Part shown: positions 34,363-44,337 of the stretch, piece after piece
How positions within the stretch are numbered: the stretch's first letter is position 1
Layout of the letters: the number at the start of each line of letters is the position of its first letter
Assembly: GCA_022843145.1 (NCBI GenBank)
Contig: JALHOF010000009.1
Location: 61,025 to 125,024, forward strand
Direction of reading: 5' to 3'
Origin: Hyphomicrobium sp.
GTDB lineage: Bacteria; Pseudomonadota; Alphaproteobacteria; Rhizobiales; Hyphomicrobiaceae
DNA: 64,000 nucleotides
Notes under the pieces: generated by a model
Databases searched by the model: none
Told to the model about the DNA's origin: nothing
What the model saw: only the letters and a program-made list of their open reading frames with translations
Made by a program: the position numbers and the translations under genes

Positions 34363-34976
34363 TCGAGGATACGAATCTCGCGGCGCGCGCCCGCGCCGAA
34401 GCGATCGCAAAGGCGCAGCGGCACGCGGAGGAGAACGCCGGGCCGTCGCGCGTTCTCGATACATCGTCTCCGTTCGTTGCGGCGCTGGCGTCGCTGTCGA
34501 AGTCCGACAAGGCAGCCGATGGGTCGGGCCACGCTGCCCCCGCGGCGCCGCCGGCTCCCGCACCAGCAGCCACCGCTCCCGCCCCTGTCCCGGTGTCGAC
34601 CGATCCGCGCGCACCATCCGTTGCGGATGGCGGTACACCCGTCGAGGGTTCGGCCCTGTCGGAGGAGGAGCTGACGCAGCTCACCGCCGACATCGTCGCC
34701 GCCTTGAAGTCGGTCTACGACCCCGAAATCCCCTCCGACATTTATGAGCTCGGGTTGATCTACAAGATCGATATTTCCGACAGCCGTTGGGTCGATATCG
34801 ACATGACGCTGACCGCGCCGGGTTGTCCAGTCGCCGGAGAAATGCCGGTATGGGTCGAGAACGCGGTCAACGCCGTGCCGGGCGTCGCGGGCACCACGGT
34901 CAAGATCGTGTTCGATCCGCCGTGGGACCAGAGCCGCATGTCGGACGAGGCGCGGCTGGCCATCGGCATGTTCTGA
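34359..34976 (+). CDS. DUF59/MIP18-family Suf-associated protein (SufT-like)
   Basis: The protein has 205 residues. A low-complexity N-terminal half, rich in Ala/Pro, leads to a C-terminal DUF59 domain (about 105-205): LKSVYDPEIPSDIYELGLIY, DMTLTAPGCPVAGEMP with the conserved Cys, and VFDPPWDQSRMSDEARLAIG. Members help mature or transfer Fe-S clusters. It is translationally coupled to sufS. Confidence 0.9.
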   Translation: MIEDTNLAARARAEAIAKAQRHAEENAGPSRVLDTSSPFVAALASLSKSDKAADGSGHAAPAAPPAPAPAATAPAPVPVSTDPRAPSVADGGTPVEGSALSEEELTQLTADIVAALKSVYDPEIPSDIYELGLIYKIDISDSRWVDIDMTLTAPGCPVAGEMPVWVENAVNAVPGVAGTTVKIVFDPPWDQSRMSDEARLAIGMF

Positions 34977-35097
34977 GCGTCATCCGCGTGTCGCGGCCCG
35001 CCGTGGAAATTCGCGTCGGGGTGGCTTATATGACTTGTCGAATGGAGTTCGCGGCTCAGTTTCCGCAACCTTGGCCTTGAACCAGGATCTGCACCAG

Positions 35098-35520
35098 ATG
35101 ACCACGCCGACCACCACGTCCAGCCCCGCCGCTTCAACGCCCGCCCGCGCGCGTCCGAAGTTGATGTCCGTGACCGACGTCGCCGCCGAGCGCTTGAAGG
35201 CGATCATGGCCGGCAAGCCGGGCGTCGTCGGCCTGCGCCTCGGCATCAAGAAGGGCGGCTGCGCGGGCATGGAGTACACCATGACCTGGGCCGAGACGCA
35301 GGATCGCTTCGACGAGGTGGTCGAGGACAAGGGCGTCAAACTGCTCATCGAACCGACCGCGATCATGTACCTGCTCGGCACCGAGATGGACTACAAGACC
35401 GACAAGCTGTCCTCGCAGTTCGTGTTCAACAACCCGAACCAGAAAAGCGCTTGCGGTTGCGGCGAGAGCGTCAATCTCATTCCCGTCGGCAAGGACGCGC
35501 TCGACGCCATGAAGGGCTGA
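35098..35520 (+). CDS. sufA: A-type Fe-S carrier SufA
   Basis: The protein has 140 residues. The HesB/IscA domain follows a Thr/Pro-rich N-terminus, with the three cluster-binding Cys in KKGGCAGMEY and SACGCGESV. It accepts clusters from SufBCD and passes them to target proteins. ATG at 35098 is preferred (AGGA upstream); a TTG at 35035 would add 21 residues. It is the last gene of the suf operon. Confidence 0.95.
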   Translation: MTTPTTTSSPAASTPARARPKLMSVTDVAAERLKAIMAGKPGVVGLRLGIKKGGCAGMEYTMTWAETQDRFDEVVEDKGVKLLIEPTAIMYLLGTEMDYKTDKLSSQFVFNNPNQKSACGCGESVNLIPVGKDALDAMKG

Positions 35521-35556
35521 GCGCGACGTTGCGTCCGCCCGCGTCCGACGGCGGAT

Positions 35557-35570
35557 TTGATTTCGATCAA
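35557..35570. promoter_or_regulatory. FixK/FNR-type box
   Basis: TTGAT-TTCG-ATCAA is a perfect match to the FNR/FixK consensus TTGAT-N4-ATCAA. It is centred about 61 bp upstream of the cytochrome b561 start codon, so oxygen-responsive control of that gene is likely. Confidence 0.65.
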
Positions 35571-35624
35571 CGCCGATCGCCCCCGCTGAACGGCATCTCT
35601 TCGCGTCGAGCGGAGAGGGCGGGA

Positions 35625-36191
35625 ATGATCTGGAATTCGGCGTACTACTGGGGCATCCCCGCAAAGGTCTTGCATTGGGTCGCGGCGGCGCTCGTGCTCG
35701 TGTTGTTCGTCCATGGCACGATCTGGCTCGACGATTGGGACGAGGCGGGCGAAGCGGGCCGTGGTGCGCTCGCGTGGCACGCCGCGGCCGGGATGTCGCT
35801 TGCTGCCGTCATGATCGCGCGCATGTCGTGGCGGTTCGTCAACCGGACGCCGATGATGCCGGCAGCCACGCCGGATTGGGAGAAGCGCGCGGCTCACTTC
35901 GCCCACGCGGCGCTCTATCTCGTGACGTTCGCCGTGGCCCTTACAGGCTGGCTATCGGCGTCTGCCGTTCAGCCCGCCGTGCCGTCCTATCTCTTCTGGC
36001 TAATCGCCATCCCCGCGCCTGGCGTCGACGGCGGCAGGCTGACCCGGGACGTGCACGAACTCGCGGCCGACATGCTGGTCGCGCTGGCTGCTGCGCACGC
36101 CCTCGCCGCGCTGTGGCATCACTATGTCAAACGGGACAGCGTGCTGCGGCGCATGCTGTTGCGCGGCCAGATGCGGCAGCGTCAACGTTGA
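35625..36191 (+). CDS. Cytochrome b561-family membrane protein
   Basis: The 188-residue protein has four membrane segments. Haem-ligand His candidates are in KVLHWVAAALVL (first segment), LAWHAAAGMSL (second), FAHAALYLVTF (third) and AAAHALAALWHHYV (fourth), the usual pattern of the bacterial b561 family. It would move electrons from quinol, for example to superoxide or to a partner. The start is set by ATG after GAGAGGGCGGGA. A FixK/FNR box precedes it, and it follows sufA by about 100 bp but is probably separately controlled. Confidence 0.9.
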   Translation: MIWNSAYYWGIPAKVLHWVAAALVLVLFVHGTIWLDDWDEAGEAGRGALAWHAAAGMSLAAVMIARMSWRFVNRTPMMPAATPDWEKRAAHFAHAALYLVTFAVALTGWLSASAVQPAVPSYLFWLIAIPAPGVDGGRLTRDVHELAADMLVALAAAHALAALWHHYVKRDSVLRRMLLRGQMRQRQR

Positions 36192-36206
36192 GCGTCTTGG
36201 AGGCGG

Positions 36207-36689
36207 TCAGTCCGGCTTCGCACGAGACGGCACCGCAATGTCGAAGTGGTGGGCGGTTTCCTTGGTGCCGAGTGTGTCGTAAAGCGCGATGGCGGGTGCG
36301 TCGACGAGATCGGCCTGCACGAAGATGACGTAGACGTCGCGCTGATCCGCGATCTCACCGAGTCTTTCAATGAGACGTGTGGCGACGCCGCGGCGGCGGT
36401 GATGTTCGAGCACGGCGAGGTCGTAGATGTAGATCTCGCGCCGGTCCTGCTCGAACTTTTCCAGGACGTACGCCGTCAATCCGCCGATGACGGTCGCGCC
36501 GTCGAGGGCGGCCAGCGCGATGAAATGCTCCTTCGCGAGAAGACGCCGCAGATAGGCGTCGTCCGGCGGCGCGCGATGATAGTTCACGGCGTCGTCGAAG
36601 GCCTCGCCGAACATGTGCAAAAGCCCCCGCATATGAGGCAAGTCAGATGCCTGGAGTTGGAGGATTTGAATGAGCGCCTTGCCAGCCAT
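36207..36689 (-). CDS. AAC(3)-I-like aminoglycoside N-acetyltransferase (GNAT)
   Basis: The 160-residue protein is the length of AAC(3)-I enzymes and shares their signature blocks: FGEAFDDAVNYHRAPPDDAYL, FIALAALDGATVIGGLTAYV, LEKFEQDRREIYIYDLAV, the acetyl-CoA loop HRRRGVATRLIE, YVIFVQADLVDAPAIALY and HFDIAVP. From memory of the family, the KFEQ-R-EIYIYDLAV and QADxxDxPAxALY blocks are close to those of gentamicin 3-N-acetyltransferases. Whether it acts on aminoglycosides here is unknown; it is in a chromosomal context with no integron or mobile element nearby. The ribosome-binding site is weak. Confidence 0.82.
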   Translation of the reverse strand: MAGKALIQILQLQASDLPHMRGLLHMFGEAFDDAVNYHRAPPDDAYLRRLLAKEHFIALAALDGATVIGGLTAYVLEKFEQDRREIYIYDLAVLEHHRRRGVATRLIERLGEIADQRDVYVIFVQADLVDAPAIALYDTLGTKETAHHFDIAVPSRAKPD

Positions 36690-36787
36690 ATGGGTTTTCT
36701 AGCGCAGTTCCGGCAGGCGTGCACGCGGCGCGCCGAGCCGCTGCGTGATGATGGTGAAGTCGTGGCACGTGCGATAGGCTCGACCGC

Positions 36788-37180
36788 ATGAGCGCAAGCA
36801 GCGGCTTCATCGAACTCTTGAAAGATGTCCTCGGTGGCCTCGGTCCCGTTACTGTCAAACGCATGTTCGGCGGCGCCGGCGCTTACGCGGACGGCGTCAT
36901 GTTCGGCCTGATCGAAGGCGACACGCTATATCTCAAGTCCGATGACACAACCCGGGCCGCGTTCGAGGAGGAGGGGCAGACGCCTTTCGTCTTCGACGGC
37001 GCGACCGGGCCCGTGGCGATGAGCTACTGGCGCGTGCCGGACAGGCTCTATGACGACCCAGACGAGATGGCCGAATGGGCGCGGCGTGCACTCGGCGTGG
37101 CGCGCGCGGCAGCGGCCAGGAAGCCGAAGCGGGAAAAGACCGCCCACATAAAACCGAAGCGCAAAACGCCGAAGCCGTGA
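36788..37180 (+). CDS. TfoX/Sxy N-terminal domain protein
   Basis: The 130-residue protein has the TfoX N-domain over about residues 5-100: LLKDVLGGLGPVTVKRMFGGAGAYADGVMFGLI and a later MSYWRVPDRLYDDPDEMAEWA. A short Lys/Arg-rich tail follows. Sxy proteins influence competence gene expression in gammaproteobacteria, but the role of this short form in alphaproteobacteria is unknown. It is divergent from the AAC(3)-I-like gene. Confidence 0.88.
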   Translation: MSASSGFIELLKDVLGGLGPVTVKRMFGGAGAYADGVMFGLIEGDTLYLKSDDTTRAAFEEEGQTPFVFDGATGPVAMSYWRVPDRLYDDPDEMAEWARRALGVARAAAARKPKREKTAHIKPKRKTPKP

Positions 37181-37202
37181 CGGTCCCTCTGACCGGTCAC
37201 GT

Positions 37203-37239
37203 AAAAAGTAAAGGACGGGCCGCCGAAGCGCCCGCCCTT
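37203..37239 (-). terminator. Terminator of the DEAD-box helicase gene
   Basis: AAGG-A-CGGGC and GCCCG-C-CCTT-like arms (37211-37239) fold around a CGAA tetraloop, and the minus strand continues with a T-rich run (37203-37210). It lies between the convergent TfoX-like and helicase genes and could serve both. Confidence 0.65.
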
Positions 37240-37264
37240 CTCGATTTGATCTCGTTGCCGCAGA

Positions 37265-39244
37265 TTACTCGCTGGCGACCTTGGCCGGACGCGTCGGTTT
37301 GCGGAGGAATGCGGGAACGTTGTCGGCGAAGCCGCCAGCGCCGCCGGGTGCGCTGCCAGCTGGCTTGGCACGACCGCCACCGTGCTGCGGCCGGTCACCG
37401 GCTTGCCGCTGAGGCTGCTCGCGCTGCGGACGATCATCACGGTGATCGCGGACCTCGCGTCGCTCGCCGCGCGGCTGCTCGCGGCCTTCCACTCGCTGCT
37501 CGCGAGGTTGCTCACGCGGCGTCTCTCGCTGCACCCGCTGCTCGCGCGGCTGGCGCTCGTCGCGCTGAGGGCGCGGCTCTCGGTTCTCCCGGGGCTCTCG
37601 GTGTTCGCGAGGCTCCCTGCTTTCCCGTGGCTGGCGAGGTTCGCGCGCCTCGCTACCGTTCTCCCTCGGCTGGCGTGCCTCCCGCGGCTGGCGATCGCGA
37701 TTGCGGTCCCGTTGCGGTTGGCGTGCCTCCGAGCGACCCTCTGAGACCCGCTCGCCCGCTTGCTGGAGCGGCATCGGTGTTGCTGCCGGGGTCGTGTCGG
37801 CCTGCGGAGGGCGGTCGAGCAACGGCGCGCCGATCTCCGACCCCTCCGGGCTCAAGTGACGCAAGCCTTCTCCGCGCTCGGAGCGGCCGGGTCGTTCGGA
37901 GCGCTGCGGACGGGGGCCGCGACGGCTCTCGCCTTCGGCACGCTGCGGGCGCGCACCTCGCTCTGCCGCGCGATCACCCGTGCCGCTTTCGCGGCGCGCG
38001 TCTCCACCTGCTGACGGGCCACGGGCTTCGCCGCCGGGACGGCGCGCATCGCCCGCCCGCCCGCCGCGTCCGCGCTTCCGCTTTCCGGCGCTGGCGAAGT
38101 CGTCGGCGGTCGGTTCGTCGCCGAGCCACACGGCCTGCTCGGCGGTGATCTTCTCGATGTCCTTGAGCAGCTTCAGGTCGTCGAACGTGACGAGCGACGC
38201 CGAGTAGCCGAGCTTACCGGCGCGACCGGTACGGCCGATCCGGTGCACGTAGTCGTCGGCTTGCCACGGTAGATCATAATTGAAGATGTGGCTGACGTCG
38301 GGGATGTCGAGGCCGCGGGCCGCGACATCGCTCGCCGCAAGGAAGGTGATCTCGCCCGAGCGGAATTTGTCGAGCGTGGCGGTGCGGGCGGATTGCTCCA
38401 TGTCGCCATGCAGAGCACCCGCATTGAAGCCATGCTTCAACAGCGATTTGAGCAGGATCGCGACGTCGCGCTTGCGATTGCAGAAGATGATCGCGTTGCG
38501 CACATCCTCGACCCGCATCAGCTCGCGCAGAGCTTCGCGCTTGGCATAGTCCTCGCCATCGCGGCAGAGGCGGAAGCGCTGGGTGATGGTCTTCGCGGTG
38601 GTCGCGGGCTTCGCCACTTCCACGCGGACCGGATCCTTGAGGAACTGATCGACGAGGCGGGTGATTTCAGCCGGCATCGTCGCCGAGAAGAATAGCGTCT
38701 GGCGGCGCGGCGGCAGCAGCTTGCAGATCTTCTCGATATCGGGGATGAAGCCCATGTCGAGCATGCGATCGGCTTCATCGATGACGAGGATCTCGACGCC
38801 CATCAGCATAATGCGGCCGCGCCCGAAGTGGTCGAGTAGCCGGCCGGGCGTGGCTATCAAAACGTCGACGCCACGGTCGAGCTTCTTGACCTGCTCGTCC
38901 ATAGAAACGCCGCCGATCAGCAGCGCAACGTCAAGCTTGTGATTGACGCCGTATTTCTCGAACGCCTGCGCCACCTGCGCGGCGAGTTCGCGCGTCGGAG
39001 CGAGGATCAGCGAGCGCGGCATCCGGGCCCGCGCGCGGCCGCTTTCGAGCCGGGTGATCATCGGCAGTGTAAAAGCTGCCGTCTTGCCGGTGCCGGTCTG
39101 AGCGATGCCGAGCACGTCGCGGCCGGAAATCGCGACCGGAATGGCAGCCGATTGGATGGGTGTCGCGATCGTATAGCCGGATGCCTCGACAGCAGCCAGC
39201 ACCTTGGGGCTGAGACCGAGCTCAGCGAAGGCCTTTGTTTCCAA
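37265..39244 (-). CDS. DEAD-box RNA helicase, RhlE-like
   Basis: The protein has about 659 residues. The helicase core carries the Q motif FAELGLSPKVLAAVEASGYTIATPIQ in part, motif I AQTGTGKT, motif II IDEADRMLDMGF (DEAD), motif III SAT and motif VI HRIGRTGRAG. From about residue 400 the protein is a disordered Arg/Glu/Gln/Pro-rich tail with many RE-PRE and REQ repeats, a likely RNA-binding region. It unwinds RNA, for example during ribosome assembly or decay. No ATG fits: TTG at 39244 after GGAGAG is chosen, GTG at 39265 is an alternative; the frame stays open for 280 codons further only by chance. Confidence 0.88.
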   Translation of the reverse strand: METKAFAELGLSPKVLAAVEASGYTIATPIQSAAIPVAISGRDVLGIAQTGTGKTAAFTLPMITRLESGRARARMPRSLILAPTRELAAQVAQAFEKYGVNHKLDVALLIGGVSMDEQVKKLDRGVDVLIATPGRLLDHFGRGRIMLMGVEILVIDEADRMLDMGFIPDIEKICKLLPPRRQTLFFSATMPAEITRLVDQFLKDPVRVEVAKPATTAKTITQRFRLCRDGEDYAKREALRELMRVEDVRNAIIFCNRKRDVAILLKSLLKHGFNAGALHGDMEQSARTATLDKFRSGEITFLAASDVAARGLDIPDVSHIFNYDLPWQADDYVHRIGRTGRAGKLGYSASLVTFDDLKLLKDIEKITAEQAVWLGDEPTADDFASAGKRKRGRGGRAGDARRPGGEARGPSAGGDARRESGTGDRAAERGARPQRAEGESRRGPRPQRSERPGRSERGEGLRHLSPEGSEIGAPLLDRPPQADTTPAATPMPLQQAGERVSEGRSEARQPQRDRNRDRQPREARQPRENGSEAREPRQPRESREPREHREPRENREPRPQRDERQPREQRVQRETPREQPREQRVEGREQPRGERREVRDHRDDRPQREQPQRQAGDRPQHGGGRAKPAGSAPGGAGGFADNVPAFLRKPTRPAKVASE

Positions 39245-39610
39245 AAAACGTCTCTCCAGTTGCACTCTCACGCTCCGGCGCAAACGCGCACACCGCGTCG
39301 AGGCGGGCGCAGCATCGCCGGGTGGAGAGCGCAGGGGAGAACTGACGGCAAAGGGCCAAATGTATCGGGAGCGGTCTCGAAAAGGATCGAATAAATCGAA
39401 TCCCCCTGCGCTCGAGCCAAGAAGCTGCTGACACAACCTGTCCGCAAAGGCAAGGAAAACCGGCCTCGCTGTGACAAAGAGGCTTGGATTATGGTGACTT
39501 GCACGGCCTCGTGCCGGCAACGACAGGATGGCCGTACGCGTTGACCTGATGCGGGATTTCGCGTCCCGTGGCCGTTCCTGCCTGGGCTCGAGACGTAAAG
39601 GAGCATTATC
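39245..39610. other. Intergenic region upstream of helicase and hydrolase
   Basis: The 366 bp separate divergent genes and hold no convincing gene or classified RNA. A long open frame crosses it on the minus strand, but it continues antisense through the hydrolase gene and is not credible. Confidence 0.5.
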
Positions 39611-40318
39611 GTGACCGACCTCATCCGAGAGCCGCTGGTGCTCGTTCCCGGCCTGATGTGCACGGCCGATCTCTACCGGGATCAGATCGCGGCGCTTCAA
39701 TCGGGCCGCGAGGTCATCGTCGCGGATCATACGCGCTCCGACAGCATGGCCGGGATCGCCGATGGCGTGCTCGCCACGGCCCCGCCGATGTTCGCGCTGG
39801 CCGGCCTGTCGATGGGCGGCTACGTCGCGTTCGAGATCCTGCGCCGCGCGCCGCATCGCGTGACGCGCCTCGCGCTCATCGACACCAGCGCTCGCGCCGA
39901 CATGCCAGATCAGTCGGAGCGTCGGCGCGAACTCGTCGAGATCGCCCGCAAGCGCGGCGCGCGGTTTGTCCAGAAAATGCTGCTGCCGATGCTCGTCGCA
40001 CCACGCGTCATCTCGGACGTCCCGCTCGTCGAGCGCATCCTGGTGATGGCGGACGAGACCGGCGTCGACGGTTTCGCGAACCAGCAAGCGGCCATCATCT
40101 CGCGTCCGGACAATCGGCCGCTATTGGGGCAGATCCGCTGTCCGACCCTCGTCATCGTCGGTGCGGAGGATCAGTTGACCCCGCTCAAGCTTGCGGAGGA
40201 AATCCGCGGCGGCATCGCCGGATCGCGCCTCGTCGTCGTCCCCGGGGCCGGACATCTCAGTGCGATGGAAGAGCCCGCCGCCGTAACCGCCGCCCTCAAG
40301 ACGTGGCTCGACGATTGA
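39611..40318 (+). CDS. Alpha/beta-fold hydrolase
   Basis: The protein has 235 residues. The nucleophile elbow is LAGLSMGGYVAFE (G-x-S-x-G), the acid GAEDQLTP and the catalytic His GAGHLS. The N-terminal LVLVPGLMCTADLYRDQ is the oxyanion strand. No lid or extra domain. It resembles general esterase or carboxylesterase-like hydrolases of proteobacteria; the substrate is unknown. The start is GTG with AAAGGAG upstream. Confidence 0.87.
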   Translation: MTDLIREPLVLVPGLMCTADLYRDQIAALQSGREVIVADHTRSDSMAGIADGVLATAPPMFALAGLSMGGYVAFEILRRAPHRVTRLALIDTSARADMPDQSERRRELVEIARKRGARFVQKMLLPMLVAPRVISDVPLVERILVMADETGVDGFANQQAAIISRPDNRPLLGQIRCPTLVIVGAEDQLTPLKLAEEIRGGIAGSRLVVVPGAGHLSAMEEPAAVTAALKTWLDD

Positions 40319-40406
40319 GCGGCGTGGTTCCGGATGGAAAGCCGGAGACCCGGCCGGCCGCTCGCCGCCGGCGAGGGCCGGCTAGGTTCCATCGGCAGAT
40401 CAGGCG

Positions 40407-40547
40407 TCAGCGAGTGTCCTCGTTCAGCCAGCGGCCGAGAATGCCCGCCGCGATGCCGCCGAGCACATGCGCGGCGATGTAGAGCGGTGCCTTCGCGCTA
40501 TCGAAGCGGCCGGCCGCTCTAGGCCGGCCAGAGGTCGAGGCGGATCA
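40407..40547 (-). pseudogene. C-terminal remnant of a small membrane protein (possible)
   Basis: A minus-strand open stretch of 46 codons ends in a stop at 40407-40409 and reads APLYIAAHVLGGIAAGILGR followed by WLNEDTR, a convincing membrane helix with a charged end. No start codon lies in the frame before the preceding stop except a GTG that would give only 19 residues. It looks like the 3' end of a decayed gene. It is flanked by GGCCGGCC palindromes and follows the unknown gene at 40519-40983. Confidence 0.3.
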
Positions 40548-40983
40548 CGTCGGGGCCGCGGGCCGGGCTGTCGTCATATGGATCAATCAACTCCATCCAC
40601 AGGATACGCACGGTCATGCGCGCCGCTTCGACACCGAAGTAGGGCCCCGCGATCCCCGGACGAGCACGCGACGGCGAGGACAAGGCGAAGCGCCGCGACG
40701 GAAGGGCGATCTCTGTTGTTTCCGTTTGTGTCCAGGCACGACCGCTCCGCCACTCGTTGGGATCGAGTGGGGACGCCGCGCTGAACACGCGCACCTCGAT
40801 CAACTGTTGCAAGCAGTCGTTGGTGTAGACGACGAGACCGGACGGCAGCCGGTGCCAGCGCTGGCGCATCATCTGATCAGTGATTTCGACAGGTGCTTCG
40901 AACGTCATGTCGTCAGCGTCGACGATGTAGAATTGCGCGTAGTCCGACTGCCACGAGACCGTTGCACCGCCGAGATACGTCAC
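40519..40983 (-). CDS. Hypothetical protein, possibly ComJ-like
   Basis: The protein has 154 residues, without signal peptide or membrane segment. The pattern is mostly beta strand: VSWQSDYAQFYIVDAD, then PVEITDQMMRQRWHRLPSGLVVYT, VEVRVFSAA-like strands and MTVRILWMELIDPYDD. The order of blocks loosely recalls the ComJ/Nin nuclease-inhibitor family, but I cannot support that without a search. It lies directly downstream of parE on the same strand, with 11 bp between them. Confidence 0.6.
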   Translation of the reverse strand: MTYLGGATVSWQSDYAQFYIVDADDMTFEAPVEITDQMMRQRWHRLPSGLVVYTNDCLQQLIEVRVFSAASPLDPNEWRSGRAWTQTETTEIALPSRRFALSSPSRARPGIAGPYFGVEAARMTVRILWMELIDPYDDSPARGPDVIRLDLWPA

Positions 40984-40994
40984 GCGCCCGCCTC

Positions 40995-43010
<2,016 letters not shown>

Positions 43011-43181
43011 GGCGCGTGGTCCGGTTGAGAGGTTGAACCCCGTTTCGAACACAACGAACATGCGGCGCCGGCCAGGGTTACCCCAGGACACACCAAGGGC
43101 GTCGGCAGTGTCGCGCGCAGACAACCGCCGCGCGGCGCATGCCGACCGCCCAAAGCCGGCCGGTACCAGGTTGAAACCCTG

Positions 43182-43197
43182 AGAATCTGGCGATTCT
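43182..43197. repeat. Short palindrome with two GANTC sites
   Basis: AGAATC-TGGC-GATTCT is a 6-bp inverted repeat between panC and parE, upstream of parE. It contains two GANTC sites, the CcrM methyltransferase target in alphaproteobacteria. Whether it is a hairpin ending the panC transcript or a methylation-sensitive element is open. Confidence 0.4.
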
Positions 43198-43299
43198 TAC
43201 GCTCTGACCGAACAGGTCGCACACCAGCCTGTGGATTGGCAAGTCGCGCCCCTGCGGCCACGTGGCCCGGCGGCTACAGTCCCTGGTGTCTCGGCCGGC

Positions 43300-44169
43300 T
43301 CAAATCTTGACGTTGTCGATGAGCCGGGTTTTACCGAGCCAGGCAGCGGCGAGGACGCGGCCCGGCCGTCCTGTGGCATAGGGTCCGAGCGTCGCGGCAT
43401 CACGGATCGCCACGTAATCGACGGAGGCGAACCCCGCCGCGCCGATTGTTGCGGCTGCTGCTGCTGCGGCACCATCCGGGCGCTGGCCCGATTTCGCGCG
43501 TGCGGCAGCCTCACGTATGGCGCGATTCAAGGTCGGGGCGATTGCCCGCTCGGCGGCCGAGAGATAGGCGTTGCGCGAGGACAGAGCCAATCCGTCCCGC
43601 TCGCGCGTAGTGGGAGCGCCGACGATCGACAGCGGCATGTCGAGATCGCGCACCATTTGGCGGATCACGGCGAGCTGCTGGAAATCCTTCTCGCCGAAGA
43701 TCGCGAAGTCGGGCGTTACTTGATTGAACAGCTTGGCGACGACGGTCGTCACGCCGCCGAAAAAATGCGGTCGGAAATCCGTTTCGAGTCCAAGCGCCGC
43801 CCCCTCGGCGACGATGCGCGTCGCGAACGCGTCGGGATACATGAGCGCGGTGTCGGGCAGCCAGACGAAATCCGCGCCGGCGGTCGCGAGCTTGGCCCGG
43901 TCGCCGGCCTCGTCGCGCGGGTAGCGGCCGAAATCTTCGTGCGGGGCGAACTGCTTCGGATTGACGTAGATCGACACGACAGCGCGATCGGCTTTCGTCT
44001 TGGCCAGCCGCACCAGCGCCAAGTGCCCGTCATGCAGCGCGCCCATGGTCGGCACGAGCGCAATCGTTTCGCCGTCCGACCGGCAGCCGCGGATCGTCTG
44101 GCGAAGTGCCTTCAGCGTTCGAATGGGTTTCGGGGCGTTGCCCGGCGTACGTGACAAGCTGGCGGCCAA
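43300..44169 (-). CDS. panC: Pantothenate synthetase
   Basis: The protein has 289 residues. It joins pantoate and beta-alanine with ATP in coenzyme A biosynthesis. Motifs: LVPTMGALHDGHLALV (HIGH-like), VSIYVNPKQFAPHEDFGRYPR, FFGGVTTVVAKLFNQVTPDFAIFGEKDFQQL and LALSSRNAYL (KMSKS-like). No ATG suits; the TTG at 44169 has AGGAG eight bases upstream and gives a family-typical length. The frame continues open upstream antisense to putA, which is not coding. Confidence 0.95.
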   Translation of the reverse strand: MAASLSRTPGNAPKPIRTLKALRQTIRGCRSDGETIALVPTMGALHDGHLALVRLAKTKADRAVVSIYVNPKQFAPHEDFGRYPRDEAGDRAKLATAGADFVWLPDTALMYPDAFATRIVAEGAALGLETDFRPHFFGGVTTVVAKLFNQVTPDFAIFGEKDFQQLAVIRQMVRDLDMPLSIVGAPTTRERDGLALSSRNAYLSAAERAIAPTLNRAIREAAARAKSGQRPDGAAAAAAATIGAAGFASVDYVAIRDAATLGPYATGRPGRVLAAAWLGKTRLIDNVKI

Positions 44170-44337
44170 AGTCCGCTCTCCTGTGGGTTGCGAGCGAAGG
44201 AGATCGGCCGACGGGATGCCGTTCGTCAAGTGCGCGATCTCGTCCGCACGCCTTCGTCGCGGTTCTGGTAGGATAGCGCATCCGAATCGTATGCGTTCCG
44301 CCCCGCTCCATCCCGTCTGCTTTCGCCCGGAGAACGT

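Noticed and set aside
39245-40087. 280-codon upstream extension of the helicase frame
   Set aside because: It runs antisense through the alpha/beta hydrolase gene and shows no domain; GC-rich DNA often keeps antisense frames open.
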